From NCBI GenBank assembly GCA_947253625.1, contig CAMYAB010000008.1, forward strand, positions 5,082 through 69,081: 64,000 nucleotides of DNA, read 5' to 3'. This document shows positions 1-7,590 of the stretch, piece by piece. Position 1 is the first letter of the stretch. Each line of letters opens with the position of its first letter. This DNA is from an uncultured Porphyromonadaceae bacterium (lineage in GTDB: Bacteria; Bacteroidota; Bacteroidia; Bacteroidales; Porphyromonadaceae). The translations under genes and the position numbers were made by a program. The notes beneath the pieces were generated by a model. The model was given only the letters and a program-made list of their open reading frames with translations. It ran no database searches and was not told where the DNA came from.

Positions 1-36
1 CCGCATAATGGGTCTTTTTTTCCCCCTATACTCCAC

Positions 37-68
37 AAAAAAAGCTCACCGGATAGTGAGCTTTTTTT
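37..68 (-). terminator. Rho-independent terminator
   Basis: A perfect 13-bp stem (37-49 paired with 56-68) with a 6-base loop is flanked by A and T runs, so it could work in both directions. It lies just past the stop of the minus-strand dipeptidase gene. Confidence 0.8.
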
Positions 69-88
69 GTGTATACGGGTGACGAAGA

Positions 89-1528
89 TCATGCACCGTG
101 AAAGAGATACTCTTGCTCCGTGTCGATTGTCAGTTGTGTAAAAAGGTCCTCGATGAGTTGGTCGGTCACCTCGAGTGCATGCTGGAGCACATCGTCCGAA
201 AACTCCTGCAACACTCGATCGGCGGCGAAGTGTTGGTCGTCGCAGAGTTGTAGGTAGAGTCGTTCCATCTCCCTTTGCCGTTGGTCGATTTCCGCTTCCA
301 GTTTTGCGTAGCGCTTTTGGATGATCGGGGCATACTTGTTGTAGTTGATCATGCCGAGTGCCTGCACCTTCCTAAACTTCCAGTATGCCGAGTCGTTTGC
401 CGAGTGGCTGCCACCCTTTTGGTAGGCTTCGGGCACGCTTTTGATTCCCTGATACATGGGCAAAAAGACACCTAGTGCGGCCATCCCAAAGCAGAAATAG
501 TTCACGCAACCGATAGCCATCGGTAGCTCGGGGCGTACATTGAGGATGTGAGTCTGTGTGGTACGAAATATGGATACCGGTCGATAGGGCTCGTGTGGAT
601 TGCTGTGGAGATAGGGGTCGTGCTCCGTGCCGTTGTAGTGAAAGCGAAAGAGACGACGCATCATAGGGAGATCGATCTTTGCTTCGGCTTGGGCAAATAC
701 GGGGAAGTCATTTTTGGTGACTACTTGCTTGGTATGGGGGTTGAGGATTCCCTGCAAGCCCCATACTCGTGGGTAGTTGTAGGTAGTGTCCAGCTTTTCG
801 TCACGGATGTATGCCTTGTGAAAGTCAAAGTCACCCGTCGTCGGATCCCATAGTCCGTGTTGCTTGGCAAAGTCCATTAGGTCTTCCGAGCCCAGGTAGT
901 TCTCCTTGTCCTTGGGGTCGTACTGCCGGTATCGGCTTTGGTTGCCCGTGACGAAGTAGCTGTCCTCCGGCAGTCGGCAGGCGAGCCAGCGGTGTCCGGA
1001 GGCCGTCTCCAGATACCACACCTCATCCTCATCCACAAATCCTACGCCAAATCCCTCGGACACCCCATACTCACCGATCAGTTGTCCCAGACGCTCCACC
1101 CCCTCACGTGCAGAGGAGATAAAGGGCAGGACGATGTTGAAGACACTGTTTTCGGCGATACGGTCGGGCTCCATCGGGTCTGCTTGGAGTGCTTGTGCGT
1201 TACTGAATATACTCTCTGTGGCACTCATTCCCACCCCTTGGGTATTAAATCCTGCGCTACCCCATGTGCCGGGCATGCTGTGTGGTGCCAGGGCAAAGTA
1301 GCCATGTGCCTGCTCGGGCAGAGGACAGCCAAAGTGGCTGTCGATGGCTCGGAAAGTATTGCCGGGAAAGGTGCCGGCTCGGTGGATCTCTATGTTTTTG
1401 GCCTCGAGCGATGTCCAGTCTTCCGACCGTGCGACGAAGCGGGAGCCATCGGCACTCATCTCGCTACCGACGAGTATGGTGGTGCACTCAGAGTTGGGAC
1501 GTGTGGGGAGTTGTTTTTTCTGTGTCAT
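89..1528 (-). CDS. C69-family dipeptidase
   Basis: A 479-residue protein of the Ntn-hydrolase peptidase family C69 (PepD-like), which cleaves dipeptides. The hallmark is CTTILVGSEMSADG at residues 15-28: Cys15 would become the N-terminal nucleophile after removal of a 14-residue propeptide. The segment VARSEDW (residues 32-38) is the conserved stretch that follows the nucleophile in this family. Length is near that of PepD enzymes. No hydrophobic signal peptide is seen, so it is probably cytoplasmic, although some Bacteroidota homologues are exported. It stands alone, ending at a terminator. A 7-bp inverted repeat (1551-1557/1566-1572) lies upstream of the start. It borders the accessory island on its right. 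Family assignment is firm; substrate preference is unknown. Confidence 0.9.
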   Translation of the reverse strand: MTQKKQLPTRPNSECTTILVGSEMSADGSRFVARSEDWTSLEAKNIEIHRAGTFPGNTFRAIDSHFGCPLPEQAHGYFALAPHSMPGTWGSAGFNTQGVGMSATESIFSNAQALQADPMEPDRIAENSVFNIVLPFISSAREGVERLGQLIGEYGVSEGFGVGFVDEDEVWYLETASGHRWLACRLPEDSYFVTGNQSRYRQYDPKDKENYLGSEDLMDFAKQHGLWDPTTGDFDFHKAYIRDEKLDTTYNYPRVWGLQGILNPHTKQVVTKNDFPVFAQAEAKIDLPMMRRLFRFHYNGTEHDPYLHSNPHEPYRPVSIFRTTQTHILNVRPELPMAIGCVNYFCFGMAALGVFLPMYQGIKSVPEAYQKGGSHSANDSAYWKFRKVQALGMINYNKYAPIIQKRYAKLEAEIDQRQREMERLYLQLCDDQHFAADRVLQEFSDDVLQHALEVTDQLIEDLFTQLTIDTEQEYLFHGA

Positions 1529-1550
1529 GATTGATACCTGTTGCTTTATG

Positions 1551-1572
1551 GAGACCTCTTGAGAAAGGTCTC
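1551..1572. promoter_or_regulatory. Inverted repeat upstream of dipeptidase gene
   Basis: GAGACCT (1551-1557) and AGGTCTC (1566-1572) form a perfect 7-bp inverted repeat with an 8-base spacer, 23 bases before the dipeptidase start. It may be an operator or leader hairpin; nothing else supports a role. Confidence 0.3.
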
Positions 1573-1651
1573 TCTTTGTGGATAAGCATTACTTTTTCTG
1601 ACCCAAGGTACCCAAAAAGTACCAAAAGGGGGATAGATAAAAGTAGGTAAT

Positions 1652-2847
1652 TTGGATGATTGGGATCCAAAGGCAAAGGCGGTGCGACCTAATATTAGTA
1701 CTTGCCAAGGTCTTAATTCCAATGATGTCAACTACCACTTGCAACTCATGATGGCTGAAGCTCAGAGCCTATTTAGAGAGTACGAGTACAATGACAAATT
1801 CCCATTGATGGTAGAGTTGAAGTGTGACTTAAAAGATCGATTCATAGAAAAAGGACTTGGACTTACTAGAAAGGCTGATCGATTCTCTAGAAAAAACACC
1901 TTATACGATGTGAGAACACTATATACAGAATATGTCAACTTCTTGAAAACAAAAAGACATATAAAGGACTCTTCCTACGAAAGATACCTTTCCATGTATA
2001 ATGACATCATCAGAGCTTTCCCAACAAATAGTGCTTTGGACTTCAAAAAAGGAGACATTGACAAGTTTATTGAACAACTGTCGAACGAAGGGTTGAAACC
2101 ATCAACCATCAAGCACCGAGTTTCCATGTTAAAATCTTTTCTGAAATGGATGAAAGAACACCGGGATTTGAGGTTGCCGGATAATGTCATGGTTTACGAA
2201 ACACTTGTTCAAACTCTTGCGAGACCTGTGATCTATTTAGAGCGTGACGAGATTGAACGATTTGAAAAACTAGAGGTGCAAGGAAATCAAGAACTTGTGA
2301 AATATGTTTTTTTGCTTTGCTGTTATACAGGATTGAGAATCTCCGATGCCTGCAATCTACGCTGGACAAACATTAGAGAGAACTCTATAATTCTGGTTAC
2401 AAAAAAAGAATGAAACCGGTGGAGATCGAGCTTAACAAAGGGGCTAGAAAAGTGTTGGACTACTTCAAAAGCATCAGAAAACCAGAAACAGAGGACTACG
2501 TGTTGCCAGATTTCAAAGGTGATACCAAAACTCTAGTAACTAGAATGAGAAATCATCTCAACACACTGGCAAAAAAGGCAGAAATCACAAGTGTTGTGAA
2601 CATGCCTGTTTACAATAAGGGAAAATCCGCAACATACAAGGAGTATGAAAAATGGCAAGTTATAACCACTCACATGGGTAGAAAAACCTTTATCGTACAA
2701 GCCCTGTCTGCCGGAATACCCGCGGTAGTAGTAATGAGTTGGACTGGACACGCAAGTCTTGACTCTATGAAACCATACATAAACATTACAAGAGAAAGTA
2801 GCAGAAAAGGCATGGAACGTTTAGACGACTCTCTGTTTTCAAGATAG
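1652..2847 (+). pseudogene. Tyrosine recombinase/integrase, 5'-truncated and frameshifted
   Basis: Two overlapping frames together encode one Bacteroidota tyrosine integrase. The first (from a TTG at 1652) holds the SAM-like core-binding domain and the first catalytic Arg in YTGLRISDACNLRW. The second (2410-2847) continues with HMGRK (HxxR box), WTGHAS (second His) and the nucleophile Tyr in MKPYINI. The break is at an A7 run (2401-2407): the first frame ends KKE-stop, while moving back one base gives TKKRMKPVEI, the expected continuation. The run reads A_AAA_AAA in the zero frame, a classic -1 slippery heptamer, so programmed frameshifting is possible, but simple loss of one A is as likely. 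About 50 N-terminal residues typical of these integrases are missing, with an in-frame stop at 1634-1636. This favours a dead gene marking the left end of the island. Confidence 0.75.
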
Positions 2848-2924
2848 AGCCTTGGCACAACTTTCCTAAGTGTAGCAAGCTCAATCGTAAAACTGCACTC
2901 GCTTAAATGGCAAGAGGAGATAGC

Positions 2925-3734
2925 TTAACATTTCGCTATGTCACAAATATGTATATGCTTTTCTATCCTCTCTTTAGATAAATCACAATACTCTGCACAA
3001 ATATCAATACCAATAAATTTACGATTATTATCAAGCGCAGCAACGCAAGACGTTCCACTACCACACATAGGGTCAAGAATTATATCATTTTCATTACTCC
3101 AAGAAAGAATGTGGTCTTTGGCTAAATCATAAGGGAAAGGAGCTGGATGGTTTTTGGCTTCTTGGTCAACAGCTTTTTTTCCTACAACATATTCCCATAT
3201 ATTCCCCTTTATTTTTTCTGATTTTACAGGATTGGCTAATTTACTTCGTTTTTGTTCTCCTTTAGAATAATTTTTATACGTAGTACCTTTCAATTCTAAA
3301 CCTGCGTGCAAACACGGCATTTTTAATGCATGATGTGTTGCGACTGCACCTTTTGAGAACACAAACATATATTCAAACTCATTACTATATCGTTTCCTAT
3401 ATATTTGTGGAACAGGATTTGTTTTTTTAAATATCATGGTATCGTGCAAATTAAACCCTGCATTAACAAAATGCATAGCCTGCTTAAAACTAGTACAAGT
3501 TTCGCTTCCATTTATTGTTGCATCGCAAACGATCCACACAATAACCCCACCATCTTTTATTATTCTAAATAGCTGTTCTACTATATCATCAAACGGAAAA
3601 ACAAAACCTTTATATGTTCTTAGATTGTCATATGGTGGAGATGTGATACACATGTCAATAGAATTGTCTGGGATTGCTTTCATTATATCCACACAATTTC
3701 CATTTATAATCTTGTTTATATAATCACTAATCAT
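2925..3734 (-). CDS. DNA amino-methyltransferase of HindIII-like R-M system
   Basis: A 269-residue beta-class N4-cytosine/N6-adenine methyltransferase. Motif IV is TSPPYDNLR (residues 31-39) near the N-terminus, and the AdoMet-binding motif I is DPMCGSGTS (221-229) near the C-terminus; this order defines the beta class. It should protect host sites from the endonuclease encoded just upstream: the two overlap by 4 bases (ATGA), so translation is coupled. SPPY is commonest in N4-cytosine enzymes, whereas HindIII sites are classically protected by N6-adenine methylation, so the modified base cannot be called from sequence. The gene is much more AT-rich than the surrounding chromosome, a sign of transfer. 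It is the last gene of the operon. Confidence 0.88.
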   Translation of the reverse strand: MISDYINKIINGNCVDIMKAIPDNSIDMCITSPPYDNLRTYKGFVFPFDDIVEQLFRIIKDGGVIVWIVCDATINGSETCTSFKQAMHFVNAGFNLHDTMIFKKTNPVPQIYRKRYSNEFEYMFVFSKGAVATHHALKMPCLHAGLELKGTTYKNYSKGEQKRSKLANPVKSEKIKGNIWEYVVGKKAVDQEAKNHPAPFPYDLAKDHILSWSNENDIILDPMCGSGTSCVAALDNNRKFIGIDICAEYCDLSKERIEKHIHICDIAKC

Positions 3735-4606
3735 CTCTGTACTTGATTTATAAATCTTCTAATCGTTTCAATTTTTGAATCTAATTTCATGGAAACAAGA
3801 AGTTCTCTAATAGCATCTTCCCTATTTAATTGCCTAATTCTCGCAATCTCTGATTCATAATAGCGAATTTCTTCATTACCTCTATAAACGATAGAACCTT
3901 TTATATTATTAAAATGGTTTCCAAACTGTTCTTCTGTCAATCCGATAATTTCTCTTATATTGGCATCTTGTTGTTGAATAAAACATTTATTTGCATCTGC
4001 CATATTAGTTTGCTGCATAATCTTGTAGCTTTGATTCCACAGTTCTCGTAAATTCACATTTTCACTTTCCCGAACATTCTCGGAAAGAATGATATAAAGA
4101 TATTCCCAAGAAAATAAAGACACATTCCCATTGAGTGCAGAACGGTAAATTTGGCTGTTACTTTTTGGATATTGAAAATAAGGACAAGCTAAGACTGAAA
4201 AATCATTATCTTCTCTCCAATGAACCATTGAGTCCACTTTAAAATCTTTTGCATTTTTAGCTGTGCGACTTAGTCTAAAGGATTTTGCATCTCCAATTAA
4301 AGAATAATTGTGATATTTACTTTGCGCTATAATGTCGGCACAATTAGAGCGCTCTCTTAAAACTGTAACCTCAAAATTCATTTCTTTGAGAGCCTTGGCA
4401 AATAAGATATCCGATACTTTTGTATATAGTTTTTCTTCAGATGAATCATGTCCAATATCTTCAGGAATAATACCAATTTCCGTTATTAAAGACAAAACAT
4501 CTGTTCTGTTTATATTAAACAAGATATCTTGCAGATTGTTGCTAGCTGTCACAAAGTCCAAATTTAAATTCTCTCGAATAAGAGAGCGTAAATCTATATA
4601 GTTCAT
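3731..4606 (-). CDS. HindIII-family type II restriction endonuclease
   Basis: A 291-residue protein that I recognise as collinear with R.HindIII (about 300 residues). Shared segments include SSEEKLYTKVSDI, GDAKSFRLSRTAKN, DFKV, HWRED, FFQYP-like PYFQYPKS and LFSWEYL. The PD-(D/E)xK active site is retained as Asp91 (CADII), Asp106 and Lys108 (GDAK), matching the catalytic Asp-Asp-x-Lys of HindIII. Recognition of AAGCTT is therefore the first guess, but it is inference. AAGCTT sites do occur in the window (for example 21135-21140 and 24799-24804), so they would need methylation if the enzyme is active. It sits between the HTH regulator (3-base gap) and the methylase (4-base overlap). The reading frame is intact. 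Confidence 0.9.
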   Translation of the reverse strand: MNYIDLRSLIRENLNLDFVTASNNLQDILFNINRTDVLSLITEIGIIPEDIGHDSSEEKLYTKVSDILFAKALKEMNFEVTVLRERSNCADIIAQSKYHNYSLIGDAKSFRLSRTAKNAKDFKVDSMVHWREDNDFSVLACPYFQYPKSNSQIYRSALNGNVSLFSWEYLYIILSENVRESENVNLRELWNQSYKIMQQTNMADANKCFIQQQDANIREIIGLTEEQFGNHFNNIKGSIVYRGNEEIRYYESEIARIRQLNREDAIRELLVSMKLDSKIETIRRFINQVQR

Positions 4607-4609
4607 ATC

Positions 4610-4858
4610 TTATAGCGTTTTATTTATTATACTTAATGCCTTGGTCGCAATGTCTTTTTCTCCATCTATTACTGAACTGATTTTGTCTGCAATCCAAAGA
4701 CTTAATAATTCATCTTGCTCTATATTAAAGATACGAGAAAGCTGAATCACTTGTTCCCTTTTTGCTTGTCTGTCTCCACATTCAATTCTACAATACATGG
4801 GCATATCAATACCAAGAGCTAAAGCTAATTGCTTTTGCAATAATCCTTTCTTTATCAT
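4610..4858 (-). CDS. XRE-family HTH regulator (controller-like)
   Basis: An 82-residue protein with a helix-turn-helix of the Cro/C1 type: LLQKQLALALGIDMPMYCRI is the HTH, followed by RQAKREQVIQLSRIFNI. It starts directly at the HTH with almost no N-terminal arm. It resembles C (controller) proteins of type II R-M systems in size and position, immediately before the endonuclease gene, and probably times or limits endonuclease expression. Its start codon overlaps the stop of the AbiEi-like gene (ATGA), so translation is coupled to that gene rather than to a dedicated promoter. No C-box can be placed with confidence. Confidence 0.8.
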   Translation of the reverse strand: MIKKGLLQKQLALALGIDMPMYCRIECGDRQAKREQVIQLSRIFNIEQDELLSLWIADKISSVIDGEKDIATKALSIINKTL

Positions 4859-5577
4859 TGTATATTCAAGTTTTCTATTATTGACGATAATTCCTCCTTT
4901 GCTTTACGCCTGTCGGCATATCTGAAAAGCCGGCTTCGGTTGATGGCGTACAGGCTAAAGGCATTTTCGATGATACGCTCGCTCTCACTGCCTTGCAGAT
5001 AGAAGAAATCCGCATCCCTCAATATGTCCACCAACAATTTTTCCAGCGTGGGCATAGGCACACCTGACACCTTTTGCAACGGGGCTTCCGAAACAAGGCT
5101 TTTTACAAACAGGACACGCTTGTCCATATCCACATACCTGTATATCATTTCCTTGTCAGGGCGTAGATAAACATCACGGCTCCCGTCTTTCAGAAAATTG
5201 AAAACAGTCTCTGCCGAATCCCTGTCCGTTTCCACATAGATGACCCGATTGGATGAAAGGTGATGCTGCAAAGGTGCGATAATCTCTCCCTGATAGACAC
5301 AGAATTTTGCAAACGGGAAATTCTCCCGTAACAAATCATACACTTTCCGCACGTCCTCCATCGGTTGGGGTGCAAAGGTCTGTTTCAATATTTTGGCATA
5401 CACTCCGCGTCCTGTTCTGACCAGTGCGTTTTCATTCACGAGCTTGAATAGATACCACGACAAGGACGATTTGTTTATATCAATCTTTTCGTGGAGATGA
5501 GCATACAAATCCCCTATGCTAAAATCACGATGGTTTTCAGCATAATTGAGTATGGATGTCGTTATTTCGTTGCTCAT
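4855..5577 (-). CDS. AbiEi-like antitoxin/transcriptional regulator without toxin partner
   Basis: A 240-residue protein resembling type IV antitoxins of the AbiEi group and related proteins (the DUF6577 type common in Bacteroidales). Residues 1-65 form a winged helix with the ending RTGRGVYA; the C-terminal part (about 70-240) has the mixed alpha/beta architecture of these antitoxins, including FCVYQGEIIAPLQHH and GVPMPTLEKLLVDILRDADF. Such genes normally overlap a nucleotidyltransferase toxin (AbiEii). Here the position is taken by the HTH-R-M genes, joined by the usual 4-base overlap. Base composition is richer in G+C than in the R-M genes behind it, which suggests the R-M cassette replaced the toxin. 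It may now act as a repressor of the whole operon through the inverted repeat at 5619-5644. Confidence 0.7.
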   Translation of the reverse strand: MSNEITTSILNYAENHRDFSIGDLYAHLHEKIDINKSSLSWYLFKLVNENALVRTGRGVYAKILKQTFAPQPMEDVRKVYDLLRENFPFAKFCVYQGEIIAPLQHHLSSNRVIYVETDRDSAETVFNFLKDGSRDVYLRPDKEMIYRYVDMDKRVLFVKSLVSEAPLQKVSGVPMPTLEKLLVDILRDADFFYLQGSESERIIENAFSLYAINRSRLFRYADRRKAKEELSSIIENLNIQ

Positions 5578-5618
5578 ATTATTGTTGTTCCTGTTTACGC
5601 TGCAAAGATATCAAATTT

Positions 5619-5644
5619 TCGGCACTTTTTTTGATTAGTGCCGA
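5619..5644 (-). promoter_or_regulatory. Candidate AbiEi operator (8-bp inverted repeat)
   Basis: TCGGCACT (5619-5626) and AGTGCCGA (5637-5644) are a perfect 8-bp inverted repeat with a 10-base spacer, 42 bases upstream of the AbiEi-like start. AbiEi proteins are known to autoregulate by binding inverted repeats in their promoter; assignment here is by position. Confidence 0.5.
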
Positions 5645-5916
5645 TAATTTGTGCTTTTATAAAGGACAGTCATTCGTCCCAATCATATACTTCTTGATAA
5701 ACATTCCGGTTTATCTGAGTTGTGACGTAGAGGTATTGTTTGGATGACATTATTTACTTATCCTCTAGGCAATAACTAAAGGATAATAAGCTCCCTCAGG
5801 CGAGTCGAAAGACAGCATACTTGAGGGGCGTTCTTCATTTATGACAAACTCTGACTTATAGCCGTTTTGACAACATTGCGTTCAGAGTACATAATTTTCC
5901 GATACATTTCTGAGCG
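5645..5916. other. Non-coding stretch between antitoxin operon and fic
   Basis: No credible gene. A 7-bp inverted repeat TTATCCT/AGGATAA lies at 5759-5765 and 5781-5787 near the middle. Its role is unknown; a terminator is unlikely because no T run follows. Confidence 0.4.
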
Positions 5917-5947
5917 TTGTAAGGGCGACAATGATTCAGTAACTTTG
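5917..5947 (+). promoter_or_regulatory. Promoter of fic gene
   Basis: TTG at 5917-5919, a 20-base spacer, then TAACTTTG at 5940-5947 match the Bacteroidota -33/-7 consensus. It is 27 bases before the fic start and is followed by a purine-rich AAAAAGGAG. Confidence 0.7.
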
Positions 5948-5974
5948 TAGTAGTTACATAAAAAGGAGTGAATC

Positions 5975-6847
5975 ATGACAGAGAGCGAATACATCATAGA
6001 TGGATCCCGCACCCCACAAGAGAAAAGAGAAGCGTGGCATACCGCCATGGGGCTACAGGCGGTAGATGGTCTGGAGGTGTCTGAATACCTAAAGGAACGA
6101 TCAGAGGAGCACATCAATGGCGAACGTTCCATGGGAGAAGTGGAGCAACTCATAAGAAGCTACTACGAAACGAGGGACGAGAGAACAAGTATTAGTAAAG
6201 GGACAGAAGAAGCCGACAAGGTTTCAGTAAACATCGCCAAGATACTTGGTGAGAAGGCATTTTCATTCTCTGTTCCCGGCTTGCTTGCCACACATAAGCG
6301 CATTTTTGAAGGGGTGTTTGATTTTGCCGGTCGAATCAGAGATTTTAATATCACAAAGAAAGAGTGGGTGCTGGATGGAGATACAGTACTCTATACCCCA
6401 TCCGTCATGATCCAAGAGACGTTGGAGTACGACCTAGGTAAGGAAAAGAACTTCGACTACTCTACATTGGGCAGTGTCGAAGAAAGCCTTCCCCATCTGA
6501 CGGGCTTTATTGGAGGGCTGTGGCAGATACATCCATTCGCAGAGGGAAATACCCGAACCACTGCCGTCTTTACGATCCAGTATTTACGTTCACTGGGCTT
6601 CACGGTAGATAACCACCTGTTTGAGGAGCATTCGTGGTACTTCCGCAATGCCTTGGTACGAGCCAACTACCAAAATGTGTCTAAGGGCATCAGCAGGGAT
6701 CCCATGCCACTGCGTTGCTTCTTTGAAAATCTCCTCACAGGAGCTAACCATGAACTCTCCAATCATTGCTTGCACGTCCGGTATAACGAGAAAAATGAGA
6801 AGATGGACTTGACATCATCCTCAAAGTGGAAGGAACGTAAGCCCTAA
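5975..6847 (+). CDS. Fic-domain protein with fused antitoxin-like N-terminus
   Basis: A 290-residue Fic-fold protein, probably an AMP-transferase toxin. The Fic motif HPFAEGNTRT spans residues 186-195, with the catalytic His186; the second glycine of the usual GNGR is Thr, as in some Bacteroidota and toxin-type Fic proteins. Residues 20-65 resemble the small VbhA-type antitoxin: a helix ending MGLQAVDGLEVSEYL, then HINGERSMGEVEQLI. The inhibitory motif (S/T)xxxE(G/N) would be LQAVDG here, degenerate at both key positions, so inhibition in cis may be weaker. It has its own promoter (5917-5947) and stands alone between the R-M operon and mobile-element debris. Target and activity are unknown. 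Confidence 0.85.
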   Translation: MTESEYIIDGSRTPQEKREAWHTAMGLQAVDGLEVSEYLKERSEEHINGERSMGEVEQLIRSYYETRDERTSISKGTEEADKVSVNIAKILGEKAFSFSVPGLLATHKRIFEGVFDFAGRIRDFNITKKEWVLDGDTVLYTPSVMIQETLEYDLGKEKNFDYSTLGSVEESLPHLTGFIGGLWQIHPFAEGNTRTTAVFTIQYLRSLGFTVDNHLFEEHSWYFRNALVRANYQNVSKGISRDPMPLRCFFENLLTGANHELSNHCLHVRYNEKNEKMDLTSSSKWKERKP

Positions 6848-6878
6848 ATCCCCCCGACAATAAGAGGAGATGGGAAGC

Positions 6879-6907
6879 AAGAGCCGGCAAGGTCTTTGCC
6901 GGCTCTT
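6879..6907 (+). terminator. Hairpin after fic
   Basis: A perfect 12-bp stem (6879-6890 with 6896-6907) around a 5-base loop lies 32 bases after the fic stop. No clear T run follows, so termination strength is uncertain. Confidence 0.55.
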
Positions 6908-6927
6908 AAAGAAAACCCTTAGTAGCG

Positions 6928-7201
6928 TTATAAAACAGGCACCTCGCCTTTTTTCTCGGCATCTTGTATTTCTTGACTTAACGCCCTCCTCACAATCTCA
7001 GCTGCGGAAATACCTCTACTCACAGATAGTAGTCTAGTTTTTGTCCAAGGCTCTGCCGGCAGTTGCATTGACATTTTCACCAGCTCCACTTCCTCCTTTT
7101 CTTGCTTACCGGTGCGACTCGTAGGGTGTGTTTTCGTGGGTGTGTCTGTCTTTTCCCTTTAGATCATCAATCATCTTGTCCAGATTTAATTTCTTCGCCA
7201 T
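6928..7201 (-). pseudogene. Frameshifted small ribbon-helix-helix-type gene of a mobile element
   Basis: Reading from an ATG at 7199-7201, the frame begins MAKKLNLDKMIDDLKGK and stops early. Shifting by one base near 7150-7160 (a CTTTTCCCTTT run on the plus strand) opens the rest: KTDTPTKTH, then KMSMQLPAEPWTKTRL, ISAAEIVRRAL and a stop at 6928-6930. The restored protein would be about 90 residues. The C-terminal half has the short strand-helix-helix pattern of CopG/RHH proteins. It follows the parA remnant by 48 bases in the same direction, the arrangement of ParA plus small DNA-binding partner seen on plasmids and mobilisable elements. Assignment is from pattern only. Confidence 0.55.
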
Positions 7202-7249
7202 TTTCGTATCTCTTTATGTGTTTGAGTAACTCTGTGTTTTTGTAAATTA

Positions 7250-7588
7250 TTAACTGTATTCATCTAACCGCTCGACAACCTCCCAGGCTAGATTGTTGTA
7301 ATCCATCGCTCCGTAAGATCTTGGGGCATAGTGAAAGATGTCTGTCCGCTTCGCCGGAGCTTCCGCCAGGGCCACATTGTCTCTTGTGGGCGTTTCAAAA
7401 ACCTCTTTTGGGTGCTGAGTTCGGACTAGATCTAATGTTTGCCTATTCAGTATTTTTCGGCGTATAGGTCAAAAGTGTTGGTGAAAACGTGAGTAGGGTC
7501 ATTTGTTAACGAGTATAAGTCTATTTTTCTTTGGTCATACTTCGTCAGCACCACCCCAAAAAGTCTAATTTTTTTGCTGAAAAAACGG
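7250..7588 (-). pseudogene. ParA-family ATPase, C-terminal remnant with internal insertion
   Basis: Two frames give the C-terminal part of a ParA/Soj ATPase. The upstream piece reads KIRLFGVVLTKYDQRKI; the downstream piece reads RKILNRQTLDLVRTQHPKE, then TRDNVALAEAP and DYNNLAWEVVERLDEYS before the stop at 7250-7252. Between them lies a 71-base insertion bounded by the 8-bp direct repeat TATTTTTC (7451-7458, 7522-7529). Removing one repeat plus the insert joins the frames exactly (QRKILNRQ). The N-terminal half with the Walker motifs is absent, and similarity stops right at the neighbouring acyltransferase stop codon, so this marks the right edge of the island. Confidence 0.75.
7451..7529. 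repeat. 71-bp insertion flanked by 8-bp direct repeats inside parA remnant
   Basis: TATTTTTC occurs at 7451-7458 and 7522-7529. The 63 bases between have no coding sense in the parA frame and only weakly matching ends. This looks like an insertion with a target duplication, or an excision scar. Confidence 0.55.
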
Positions 7589-7590
7589 GC

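Noticed and set aside
1600..7590. Flanking att direct repeats of the island
   Set aside because: I compared the sequence near 1600-1650 with that near 7560-7600 and found no convincing shared core.
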